Made by a program: the position numbers and the translations under genes. 34,928 bases of DNA from Capnocytophaga sp. (GTDB lineage Bacteria; Bacteroidota; Bacteroidia; Flavobacteriales; Flavobacteriaceae). Position 1 is the stretch's first letter, and each line of letters opens with the position of its first letter. The DNA lies in assembly GCA_030530525.1 (NCBI GenBank), contig JAUMUT010000014.1, positions 20,893-55,820 of the forward strand, in the 5' to 3' direction. The notes beneath the pieces were generated by a model. That model saw nothing but the letters and a program-made list of their open reading frames with translations. It searched no databases and was not told where the DNA came from. Positions 16,658 through 24,993 of the stretch are shown piece by piece.

Positions 16658-17833
16658 ATGAAAAAAATATTTCTTTTTATATTTTCTATTTTATTTATTT
16701 CGTGTGAAAAAAACACTAACGAAACCATTACTTCGTCATATATCCCACCTCTGTCGCTTCCTGTGGTTCTAAAATATGAATTTTCACGCAATGGATATAG
16801 TAGCGTAGATGTGCTGGAATGTAGCTTAGTGAAAGAGCCTTTGGACAGGTTGTATTCTATTCGTTTAGTGGGGGCGCAAATAACCAACGAAAGAGAGTAT
16901 AACGATGCTTTTAATCTATTCAATAACGGGCTTTATGGAGTAAAACCAAAAGACGAAATAGCCTCGTCGCCTTTACATCTTCCTAATAAAGAGAAAATAA
17001 CGCAAGATATTGAAAATCTTATAAATACAACTGCCACTATTTCAGGATATTATTCCGATAGTTCCGTAAAAAGACGTGCCGCACGCGCAGGACAAACAGG
17101 TTTTGTAGGAATAAATATCAGTGACCCAAACAGAGCGTATGTAAATGAAAAAGGCTTGGCTGTTGCCGATGTTTTCCAATATTCTATAATGGGTGCTATT
17201 TATTTGGATAAAATTCTTAATTATCATTTAGACGAATATTTCTTTGATAATCAAGAACTTATAGAAAAACATCAAAATGTTACACTTCCTGCGGGGCGAA
17301 ATTATACCGAGCTGGAACATCACTGGGATTTGGCTTATGGATATTATGATTTTTGGAAAAATTTAGCCCAACCCGAAGGCATTCCGTTACTGAAAGAAAG
17401 TGAAAAAAAGATTTTTAACGCTTTTGTACAAGGCAGATTGGAGCTTGGAAGATATCGTTATGAAGATATGAAAACGCAAATTCGTATCATTAGGGAAGAA
17501 TTATCCAAAGTGGCAGTAGCACGAGCAATGAATTTTCTACTTAGTGAAAATACGCTTGCCAATTTGGAAGAAGGCTCAGGAAGTGATGCTTTTGCTACCA
17601 TTTCCAAAGGTTATGGGCTTATTTATGCATTACAATTTGCAAGAAAAGCCAATGGCGAAACTTATTTTTCTTATAATGAAATAAAAAATATTTTAGCTAA
17701 AATGCAACAAGGACAAGGTTTTTGGGATAAAAATAAACTTCTTGCCGACGAAAATACCGATGGTTCTCTAAAAAATATAGCAAAAACCATTGCACAACCC
17801 TTTCAAATTTCAATAAACGACATAAAACGATAA
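16658..17833 (+). CDS. DUF4856 lipoprotein
   Basis: A 391-residue lipoprotein with a signal peptide ending at Cys16 (LFISC) followed by EKNTNE, a short charged stretch of the type that directs Bacteroidota lipoproteins to the surface. The mature part matches DUF4856: YEFSRNGYSSVDV after the linker, YVNEKGLAVADVFQYSIMGA in the middle, the ELEHHWDLAYGYYDF motif, and a helical C-terminal half. The family is of unknown function but is repeatedly found with TonB-dependent receptors and SusD-like proteins. It is the first gene of the locus; the next begins 5 nt after its stop. Confidence 0.85.
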   Translation: MKKIFLFIFSILFISCEKNTNETITSSYIPPLSLPVVLKYEFSRNGYSSVDVLECSLVKEPLDRLYSIRLVGAQITNEREYNDAFNLFNNGLYGVKPKDEIASSPLHLPNKEKITQDIENLINTTATISGYYSDSSVKRRAARAGQTGFVGINISDPNRAYVNEKGLAVADVFQYSIMGAIYLDKILNYHLDEYFFDNQELIEKHQNVTLPAGRNYTELEHHWDLAYGYYDFWKNLAQPEGIPLLKESEKKIFNAFVQGRLELGRYRYEDMKTQIRIIREELSKVAVARAMNFLLSENTLANLEEGSGSDAFATISKGYGLIYALQFARKANGETYFSYNEIKNILAKMQQGQGFWDKNKLLADENTDGSLKNIAKTIAQPFQISINDIKR

Positions 17834-17838
17834 TTATA

Positions 17839-18882
17839 ATGAACAAAAATATACTTTTTCTTATCTTTTTTTATCCTTTTTTACTAAAAGCACAAACTAA
17901 TTTGATAGAAAATGGAGATTTTGAGAAATATCAGAACCGCCGTTTTACGAATTGGTATTTTGATGGTACGCTAAGTTTGGACAAAAGCTCAGACGCTCAT
18001 CAAGGGAATAATGCTGCACAAATATATGCCAACGGAGGCTCTTTTCGTATTACCAAAAACGCAGAATATAACGTTATTGATGTAGAAGAGGGAGCGGAAT
18101 ATACGTTTTCTTATTGGGTGAAAGCTGGGAATAGCTCGGCAAATGTACAGCCTATTTTCACTTGGTATAAAGGAAATTCCCGAATAAGAGACGAACGCTT
18201 GAATACCATAAATTCTACTTTACAATGGAGAGAACACACACAAAGCATCACTATTCCAGCAGATGCGGATAAAGTAGGAATAGCTTTTTATATTCCTTCT
18301 CAAAGTGGGCAAATTGTTCTTTTTGACGACATTTCTTTTGTTTTTAAACGAGGCGCAACTACCGAACTTGCCCCACCAACAGGAATAACTTATAAAAATT
18401 ACCAAAGGGAAATTGAACTTTCTTGGAACAAATCTATACAAAAAGGAATACAATGGGAAATTGTTGTAAATAACCAAAATCCTATAAAAACTTCGGAAAA
18501 TTCTTATATTTTAGAAAATTTAGAACCTAATACCAATTATTCTATAAAAATAAGAGCTACCAAAGGCGGAAATTATTCGGATTATTCTTCCGTCATTAGG
18601 CTAAATACCCAACGATTATCTACCAATGTAGAAGACGAAAACCGAATTCCGTATTTGCGTACATTAAATAGCGAGGCCGAAGCAGATTCTACTATTTTAT
18701 TGTATTACAATGATTTAGCAGAAAAAAACGCAGAAATTACTTATTTTATTGACAATGTAAAAACACTTCCTGTTGGCAATACGCTTACTTTCCCGAAAAA
18801 GGGAAATCAAATTCTTAAAATTATCATAAAAGAAACCGATGACCGAGAATGGGAATTAGAATATAAAATGACTATTAAATAA
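17839..18882 (+). CDS. Secreted carbohydrate-binding-like/FN3 protein
   Basis: A 347-residue exported protein. The signal peptide ends at about LKA-Q (residues 17-19) with no lipobox Cys, so unlike its neighbours it is probably periplasmic or secreted. Residues about 20-170 form a jelly-roll carbohydrate-binding-like domain: LIENGDFEKY start, YTFSYWVKAGNSS, and the closing IVLFDDISFVF. Residues about 185-272 are a fibronectin type III domain (ISWNKS-like beginning and LEPNTNYSIKIRATKGG). The last 75 residues are an unrecognised beta-rich segment. No catalytic domain is present, so it probably binds a ligand or a partner in the complex. Confidence 0.75.
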   Translation: MNKNILFLIFFYPFLLKAQTNLIENGDFEKYQNRRFTNWYFDGTLSLDKSSDAHQGNNAAQIYANGGSFRITKNAEYNVIDVEEGAEYTFSYWVKAGNSSANVQPIFTWYKGNSRIRDERLNTINSTLQWREHTQSITIPADADKVGIAFYIPSQSGQIVLFDDISFVFKRGATTELAPPTGITYKNYQREIELSWNKSIQKGIQWEIVVNNQNPIKTSENSYILENLEPNTNYSIKIRATKGGNYSDYSSVIRLNTQRLSTNVEDENRIPYLRTLNSEAEADSTILLYYNDLAEKNAEITYFIDNVKTLPVGNTLTFPKKGNQILKIIIKETDDREWELEYKMTIK

Positions 18883-18888
18883 CAGATT

Positions 18889-19815
18889 ATGAACAAATTA
18901 ATTACACTTATTTTCCTTTCATTTTTTATTTTTGCTTGTAACAAAGAAAAAAATGAAACCACATATCCTGATATAAAAATAGGCAGAGAAAACCATTCTA
19001 TTTCTGAAATTTCTATAAATAAACTCACCGAAAGAGCTATTTTACTCTCTGGAGGAAACGAAAAATTTAGTGTTAGTATTGAAAATTCTAAATTTGCACA
19101 AGCAAGCATTAATAAAGATACATTGAAAATCAAAGCCTTATGGGAAGGTGAAACATTTGCCACCATACACTCTCACGACAAAAAGGCACAATTGAAAATC
19201 AAAGTAGTACCTTCTGAACTTAGCATTAGCCAAGATTTTGTTAGGCTATACCCAAAAGACGAAACCAAAACTATTAGTGTTAGCGGAGGAGGCGATATTG
19301 TAGATATGCATTTGGACGATCCTGAGCAGGCTGTTGTTGCCAAATGGAACGGCTCTAACGGAATTTTAGAGCTAAGAGCCATTCACGATGGAGATGCAAC
19401 CATTACTTTTTCTTCGGGGAATGTAACTTCTAAAACATTGAAAATCAGCGTAAGAAGTGAAGGTGTTAGTAATGAAATCGGGATTTATTCTACTACCAAC
19501 CGAAGCATTTATTCTGTCTTAACACCAAAAATGATTGTAAAACGTAAAGGAAAAGGAATTTGGCTTTCTACCACTACCAATCCGTACGGAACATATTTCA
19601 GTTTGTACCGAAAAGTAGCAGCAAAAATCGTTTTGGCAGAAAAAAATATTCAAAAAGACACTTATACGGACGTAAATTTATCTTTTTACCCCAGCACCAC
19701 CGAACTTTCAGGGATAAAAGAAGGCAAATACCAAGTTTTTGTTGAAGAAATAGGAACTTCTACTATTACTTTGCGCGGAAAAGGCTTCCGTTTGGTTCTT
19801 CCGAAGGAAAATTAA
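18889..19815 (+). CDS. Ig-like domain lipoprotein
   Basis: A 308-residue lipoprotein with a signal peptide ending at Cys17 (FIFAC) followed by NKEKNE. Two bacterial Ig-like (Big_2-type) domains occupy about residues 38-107 and 109-189, each with the pattern of a strand, a GG/SGG turn, an A-x-A-x-I strand and a closing I-x-V strand. The C-terminal 110 residues (about 195-308) form a beta-rich domain I do not recognise, ending in RGKGFRLVLPKEN. The protein lacks the LRR repeats of its two larger relatives in the locus. It starts 6 nt after the previous stop. Confidence 0.7.
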   Translation: MNKLITLIFLSFFIFACNKEKNETTYPDIKIGRENHSISEISINKLTERAILLSGGNEKFSVSIENSKFAQASINKDTLKIKALWEGETFATIHSHDKKAQLKIKVVPSELSISQDFVRLYPKDETKTISVSGGGDIVDMHLDDPEQAVVAKWNGSNGILELRAIHDGDATITFSSGNVTSKTLKISVRSEGVSNEIGIYSTTNRSIYSVLTPKMIVKRKGKGIWLSTTTNPYGTYFSLYRKVAAKIVLAEKNIQKDTYTDVNLSFYPSTTELSGIKEGKYQVFVEEIGTSTITLRGKGFRLVLPKEN

Positions 19816-19850
19816 CCTGAAAATAATCATTTATAATTAAAAAATTAGTT

Positions 19851-20675
19851 ATGAACCCAATGAAAAAACAATTAGACAAAATACCTGAAACAATGCTTAT
19901 CACTCTGTGGGCAAAAGCCGAAGAAACCAAACAAAAAGTGCCTTTGCTAAGAGATGAAACTGCTTTGGGTATTTTGAGCCAAATTGATTACGATTTTTCA
20001 AAGTTTAAAAAATCTAAATTCACACAAGCAGGAGTGTGTATTCGTGCAAATTTAATAGATAAGGAAGCAAAAACATTTATTGAAAACCACCCCGATGCTG
20101 TGGTGATACAATTGGGTACGGGCTTAGATGCTCGTTATGAGCGCTTAGGGTCTCCTTGTGTTACGCATTGGTATGATTTGGATTTGCCAGAAAGTATCGC
20201 CTTACGGAAACAATTTTTCCGAGAAAGCCCTTCTCGTACTTTTTTACCTATTTCTATGTTTGATTATAGTTGGATAGATAAAGTTTTGGCTCACCAAAAG
20301 CCTGTTCTCATCATTGTGGAAGGTGTTTTTATGTATTTTGAAAGAGAAATGATACAAAATTTCTTTAATGAAATATGCAAACAATTTGATAAAACTACCG
20401 TTCTCTTTGATATGTTAGCATTTGTTTTGGTAGGAAATGCAAAAAAACACGATTCTTTAGGAGCAATGTCAGAAGAACAACGCCCTGAATTTAAATGGAG
20501 TGAAAAATATGCCAAAGATATGGAGCAATGGAATCCAAAAATTCATATAGAAAAGGAACTTTTTATGAGTGATTATGACCAAAAACGATTTCCTTTTTTG
20601 TTCCGAATGTTTTATAAAATTCCTTATTTTTATAGAACATTCAACCAACGAATTATCCAAATAGGGATAAATTAA
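19851..20675 (+). CDS. TcmP/LCM-type SAM methyltransferase
   Basis: A 274-residue class I SAM-dependent methyltransferase of the leucine carboxyl methyltransferase/TcmP family (COG3315). Motif I is VIQLGTGLDARYERLG (residues 85-100). The acidic loop is WYDLDLPESIALRK (107-120), and EGVFMYFE (157-164) is the family's post-III motif. There is no signal peptide or membrane helix, so it is cytosolic, the only such product in an otherwise exported eleven-gene locus. Relatives O-methylate small acids or polyketides. Here the substrate is unknown; the context suggests a metallophore or the imported ligand (inference). Start ATG 19851 or 19860 cannot be told apart. Confidence 0.82.
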   Translation: MNPMKKQLDKIPETMLITLWAKAEETKQKVPLLRDETALGILSQIDYDFSKFKKSKFTQAGVCIRANLIDKEAKTFIENHPDAVVIQLGTGLDARYERLGSPCVTHWYDLDLPESIALRKQFFRESPSRTFLPISMFDYSWIDKVLAHQKPVLIIVEGVFMYFEREMIQNFFNEICKQFDKTTVLFDMLAFVLVGNAKKHDSLGAMSEEQRPEFKWSEKYAKDMEQWNPKIHIEKELFMSDYDQKRFPFLFRMFYKIPYFYRTFNQRIIQIGIN

Positions 20676-20705
20676 TTTTTTGTAACAAATTTAAATTAAA
20701 TAATA

Positions 20706-22454
20706 ATGTCAAAATTACGTTTATTTTGTGGGCTTATGACAGCCTTCATTCTTTCTACGGTGAGTTGTAATAAAAGTGAAGACTCGCCTGTACAGGAAGT
20801 GCCTGCCACGAAAGAATTAAAATTGGAAAGTACGGAAACACAACTTTCTATTAAAGGCACAACAACTATCAAAATCACGGACGGAAACGGCGAATATACC
20901 GCCAAATCTTCTGATGAAACCATCGCAAAAGCATCTATAAAAGACAATGCGGTTACTATTGAAGCAGTAAAAGACGGCTCGGCTACTGTTACCATTTCTG
21001 ATGCTAAAAACCAAACTGCAACTATCGCTGTTAGTGTTTGGAAATCTATCGCTTTGGATAAAAAAGAAGTTCAAGTAATAAAAGGAGCTACTGCCGAAGT
21101 TAATATTCTATCAGGGGAAGGAACTTATTCTGTATCTTCCAATAATGATGCTACTGCAACTGCTTCTGTTTCAGGTAATACCATTACTATCACCGCCGTA
21201 GAAAGTGGTGAGGCTACCATTACCGTAACCGATAGCAAATCTTCCCAAACGGAAACAATTAAAGTTGTAGTGGAACTTGGTTTCCATTTGGAAAAAGAAG
21301 CTATTACGCTAAAAGTTGGAGAAACACAAACTATTGCTGCTAAAAATGGTTCTGAACAATATCTTGTAAAAGCAGATAGCGAAACTATCGCTTTGGCAGA
21401 GTGGCAAGCTGGCGTTAAAGTTACTGGCGCAACTGTTGGTACTACCAATGTAATTGTTACGGACAACAAAACCAAAGAAACACTTACGCTAAAAGTAACC
21501 GTAGAGGCTTCTGACCTTACTTTATCTACCAATGCTATTGAGGTGGATAAAAACGGAGGCGGTACTTTCCAAATTAATAAAGGAAGTGGAAAATATACTA
21601 TCACATCAAGCAATGCTGCCGTAGCAACTGCCGAAATAAGAAAAGACCCAACTAATTATTATTATTCTGTGATAATTACCGACCATAAAGTAGGTACAAC
21701 CACTCTTACCATCACAGATACAGAAACCAACAAAACCGCTACGGTTAGTGTAACTGTTAAAGGCACTATTTTGGCTCTTGGCAAAGATAATGTAACCTTA
21801 GAAATAGGAAATACAGAAACTATTAACATTTTCGGAAATGAGGATTATACTGCATCTTCCAGTGCTGAAAGTATCGCAACAGCAATTATTGAGAATAAAC
21901 GAGTGAAAATTACCGCTGTTGCTGCGGGCTCGGCTACTATTACCATTACAGATAACGGAAGCTCACCAGCACAAACCAAAACTATTTCGGTAACCGTAAA
22001 TGCTCCTGTAACTAATGATAATAATTTTGTTGTAGATGAAAACGGCGTTCTTACCAAAGTGAAAAATATTACCGCCGAATTAGTTATTCCTTCCAATGTA
22101 AAAAAAATCAGTAGTAATCTTTTTTCTGGAAATAAAATAATTGAAAAAATAACTATGGAATCTGTGGAAGAAATTGAAGACTTTGCTTTTGCTAATTCTA
22201 ATGTTAAAGAAGTAATTCTTGGAGATAAAATAAAAATATTAGGAACAGGTGCTTTCCGTATTTGTAGAGAATTAGAAAGTGTTACTATAAAAACTGCAAC
22301 TCCTCCTACCCTTAATGGGGGGGCAGGTGTGTTCAGAAGCTCAAAAGCAACAAGAAAACTTATCGTTCCTAAAGGAGCTGCTGAAACTTATAAAGCAGAT
22401 AATAATTGGAAAAGTTCTTTCAGTCAAGGGAAAAATATTGAAGAAGCAAAATAA
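20706..22454 (+). CDS. Five-Ig-repeat plus LRR_5 lipoprotein
   Basis: A 582-residue surface-type lipoprotein with Cys21 (STVSC) followed by NKSED. Five tandem Big_2-like domains of about 78 residues fill roughly 36-435; each ends in a strand such as IAVSV, IKVVVE, LKVTVE, VSVTVK or ISVTVN. The C-terminal 145 residues carry BspA-type LRR_5 repeats (IPSNVKKISSNLFSG and following) and end in a TPPTL...VPKGAAETYK cap. The same cap appears in the gene at 28609, so the two are paralogues. Such proteins are long rods that present a binding tip. It is the last gene before the terminator at 22492. Confidence 0.85.
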   Translation: MSKLRLFCGLMTAFILSTVSCNKSEDSPVQEVPATKELKLESTETQLSIKGTTTIKITDGNGEYTAKSSDETIAKASIKDNAVTIEAVKDGSATVTISDAKNQTATIAVSVWKSIALDKKEVQVIKGATAEVNILSGEGTYSVSSNNDATATASVSGNTITITAVESGEATITVTDSKSSQTETIKVVVELGFHLEKEAITLKVGETQTIAAKNGSEQYLVKADSETIALAEWQAGVKVTGATVGTTNVIVTDNKTKETLTLKVTVEASDLTLSTNAIEVDKNGGGTFQINKGSGKYTITSSNAAVATAEIRKDPTNYYYSVIITDHKVGTTTLTITDTETNKTATVSVTVKGTILALGKDNVTLEIGNTETINIFGNEDYTASSSAESIATAIIENKRVKITAVAAGSATITITDNGSSPAQTKTISVTVNAPVTNDNNFVVDENGVLTKVKNITAELVIPSNVKKISSNLFSGNKIIEKITMESVEEIEDFAFANSNVKEVILGDKIKILGTGAFRICRELESVTIKTATPPTLNGGAGVFRSSKATRKLIVPKGAAETYKADNNWKSSFSQGKNIEEAK

Positions 22455-22491
22455 TTTTTCTTAATTACATATTTTTAACAAAAACTAACCC

Positions 22492-22529
22492 AAAGAGTGC
22501 AAGTGTATATTTGCATTTGCACTCTTTTT
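22492..22529 (+). terminator. Terminator splitting the import locus
   Basis: AAAGAGTGCAA (22492-22502) pairs perfectly with TTGCACTCTTT (22517-22527), an 11-bp stem followed by a T run. The loop contains TATATTTG (22506-22513), a match to the -7 consensus, without a recognisable -33. It lies 38 nt after the first block and 156 nt before the TonB receptor gene. Confidence 0.8.
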
Positions 22530-22602
22530 AATATAAAAGACTAAAAAACAAAATGTTACTAACTCTCTAACCTATCAAAATCTTTATATTTATAAAAAAT
22601 TA

Positions 22603-22628
22603 ATAACCAAAAAAATAATATTGGTTAT
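22603..22628. promoter_or_regulatory. Perfect inverted repeat upstream of the TonB receptor
   Basis: ATAACCAA (22603-22610) and TTGGTTAT (22621-22628) form a perfect 8-bp inverted repeat with a 10-nt spacer, 57 nt before the receptor's ATG. CTTTTT follows directly, so it could be a second weak terminator, but its position between a terminator and the first gene of a block also fits an operator. No consensus -7 is clear in this gap. Confidence 0.45.
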
Positions 22629-22684
22629 CTTTTTCCCTTCGTAACATTACAAAATAGTCTTAAACTTTTTAACTGATTTTTTTT

Positions 22685-24943
22685 ATGTCGCTGACCAAAG
22701 TATTCATAGGATTTTGTTTTTTTCTCCCTCTTTCTATCTTTGCACAAGAAGAAAAAGAAGAGAAAAAGAAAGATAGTATTCGGCAACTAAACGAAGTGGT
22801 GGTATCCGTAAAACAAATATTAGGAAGCAAGTTTCAGGCTCGTAACCGAACAGGCTCGGCGTATTACATCTCTCCGCAAGAAATAGCCAAGCTCGGTTAT
22901 ACCGATATTAACCGAATGCTCAAAGCCGTTCCTGGTGTAAATGTCTATGAAGAAGATGGTTACGGACTACGACCCAACATCAGTCTTCGCGGTACAAAAG
23001 CCGAACGAAGTGAAAAACTTACCATTATGGAAGATGGTATCCTTGCCTCGCCTGCACCTTATGCTGCGCCTGCGGCTTATTATTTCCCTAATGCAGCTCG
23101 TATGTATGCTGTGGAAGTACTAAAAGGAAGTAGCCAAGTGCAATATGGCCCTTTTACCACAGGTGGTGCCATTAATATGGTTTCTACGCCTATTCCTGCC
23201 AAGTTTGGAGGAAAAATAAATGCTTCTTTTGGTACAGATAACACCCTAAAAACTCTTGCCAATATTGGCGATACCAAAAAACATTTTGGCTATATGGTGG
23301 AATATCTTCGTTATCAATCGGACGGATTTAAACATTTTGAAGACGGAAAAAAAGCAGGATTCTACCGAAATGACCTTATCGCAAAATTTCTCTTAAAAAC
23401 CGATAAAGAAGAAGGCACTAACCATTCCTTAGAATTAAAATTTGGCTATGCCGATGAAAACTCAGACGAAACATATGTCGGGCTTTCCGAATCCGATTTC
23501 TATTCCAACCCTTTTCTTCGCTATGCGGGCTCTAAAAAAGATAATATGAAAACCAAACATCAGCAATGGGTTGTTACTTATTTACTGAATGTTTCGCCTC
23601 GTTTTCAGGTTACGACCAATGCTTATTATAACCAATTTCATCGTAATTGGTACAAACTCAACGATGTAAAAGCAGGAATTACCGATGCCGAAAAACGTTC
23701 TATCGGCGATATTCTTAAAGACCCCGAAACCAATCATTTATATTTTGATATCTTAACAGGAAAAACGGATTACAACGGAGCGGGGCTTTTAGTTCGTGCC
23801 AACAACCGAAATTATGACGCTATGGGCGTACAAACCAAAATCAATTATAAAACTACTTTCGGGAGTTGGTTTTTAGATGCCGAAGCTGGGTTACGATACC
23901 ATTCGGATAGCGAAGACCGATTCCAGTGGGACGATGCGTATAGCATTCAAAATAAACAAATGTCGCTTTTCTTAGAAGGAATACACGGCGAGCAAGCCAA
24001 TCAAATCAACTCCGCCGATGCTTTTGCTTCTTATTTACTTGCCAAAATATCCTATAAAAAATGGACTATCTCTGCGGGGCTTAGGTATGAAGATATTCAT
24101 TTGCATAAAAAAGATTATACCAAAGCCGATGTTCGCCGTTCGGGCAGAGTACGACAAGAAGCAGATAATTATGTTAATGTACTGATTCCCAGTGTTGGCG
24201 TGCATTATAAAATCACTTCGGATTGGTCGGTATTCTCTGGCGCACATCGTGGATTTTCGCCTCCAAGTGTTTATTTAGATACTCGCACAGGCAAAAGTAT
24301 AGAACAAAACCCTGAAAATAGTACTAATATAGAAGTAGGTTCTCGTTTTTCCAAAGGAACGCTAACTGCCGAATTGATAGGGTTTTATAATAATTATAGC
24401 AATATGCTTGGTAGCAACTTGGCTGCTGCTGGCGGAACGGGCGATCTCAATCAGTTTGACATCGGGAAGGCTATCGTAAAAGGAGCAGAATTTCTCGTTC
24501 ATTATCAACCTCTCCCCGAAGATTGGGCGGTAAAAACTCCGTTGCAACTTTCTTATACTTACACCGATACCGAAATGCAAAATACCTTCCAAGAAGACTC
24601 TTGGGGGTACGTTCATAAAGGAGATGAAATTCCTTACATTAACAAACATTCGCTTAACCTAAGCATTGGTTTGGAGTACAAACGTTGGGAAGGAAACATT
24701 GGCATACGATACAATGGCGATATGCGCACCACACCAGGACAAGGCACTATCGCAGAGCGAGAAAAAATCCCTTCGCATATTATTATTGATGCTTCTGTCA
24801 AATTCAAAGCCTACAAAAATCTTACTTTGAATATTAATATTATCAATGTAACGAATAAAAAATACTTAGTCTCTCGGCATCCTTCTGGGCTAAGAGCTGG
24901 GCATCCTTTTGGTATTTTTGCAGGAGCGAATTATCTTTTTTAA
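22685..24943 (+). CDS. FecA-like TonB-dependent receptor
   Basis: A 752-residue outer-membrane receptor. A signal peptide is cut near Ala20, and a TonB-box-like NEVVVSV lies at 36-42. The plug begins directly after it: RPNISLRGTKAERSEKLT (about 96-113), then EDGILASPAPYAAPAAYYFP and VEVLKGSSQVQYGPFTTGGAINM. These plug motifs are those of FecA-type ferric-chelate receptors, not SusC. The N-terminal carboxypeptidase-like domain typical of SusC and the FecA signalling domain are both absent. The C-terminal barrel ends in GANYLF with a terminal Phe, as outer-membrane barrels do. The SusD-like gene starts 50 nt downstream, so the receptor and lipoprotein lid are co-expressed. Confidence 0.92.
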   Translation: MSLTKVFIGFCFFLPLSIFAQEEKEEKKKDSIRQLNEVVVSVKQILGSKFQARNRTGSAYYISPQEIAKLGYTDINRMLKAVPGVNVYEEDGYGLRPNISLRGTKAERSEKLTIMEDGILASPAPYAAPAAYYFPNAARMYAVEVLKGSSQVQYGPFTTGGAINMVSTPIPAKFGGKINASFGTDNTLKTLANIGDTKKHFGYMVEYLRYQSDGFKHFEDGKKAGFYRNDLIAKFLLKTDKEEGTNHSLELKFGYADENSDETYVGLSESDFYSNPFLRYAGSKKDNMKTKHQQWVVTYLLNVSPRFQVTTNAYYNQFHRNWYKLNDVKAGITDAEKRSIGDILKDPETNHLYFDILTGKTDYNGAGLLVRANNRNYDAMGVQTKINYKTTFGSWFLDAEAGLRYHSDSEDRFQWDDAYSIQNKQMSLFLEGIHGEQANQINSADAFASYLLAKISYKKWTISAGLRYEDIHLHKKDYTKADVRRSGRVRQEADNYVNVLIPSVGVHYKITSDWSVFSGAHRGFSPPSVYLDTRTGKSIEQNPENSTNIEVGSRFSKGTLTAELIGFYNNYSNMLGSNLAAAGGTGDLNQFDIGKAIVKGAEFLVHYQPLPEDWAVKTPLQLSYTYTDTEMQNTFQEDSWGYVHKGDEIPYINKHSLNLSIGLEYKRWEGNIGIRYNGDMRTTPGQGTIAEREKIPSHIIIDASVKFKAYKNLTLNINIINVTNKKYLVSRHPSGLRAGHPFGIFAGANYLF

Positions 24944-24993
24944 GATATTTGATTTTTTATTAAAGAAATATTAATTTTATCAAAAATATACGA

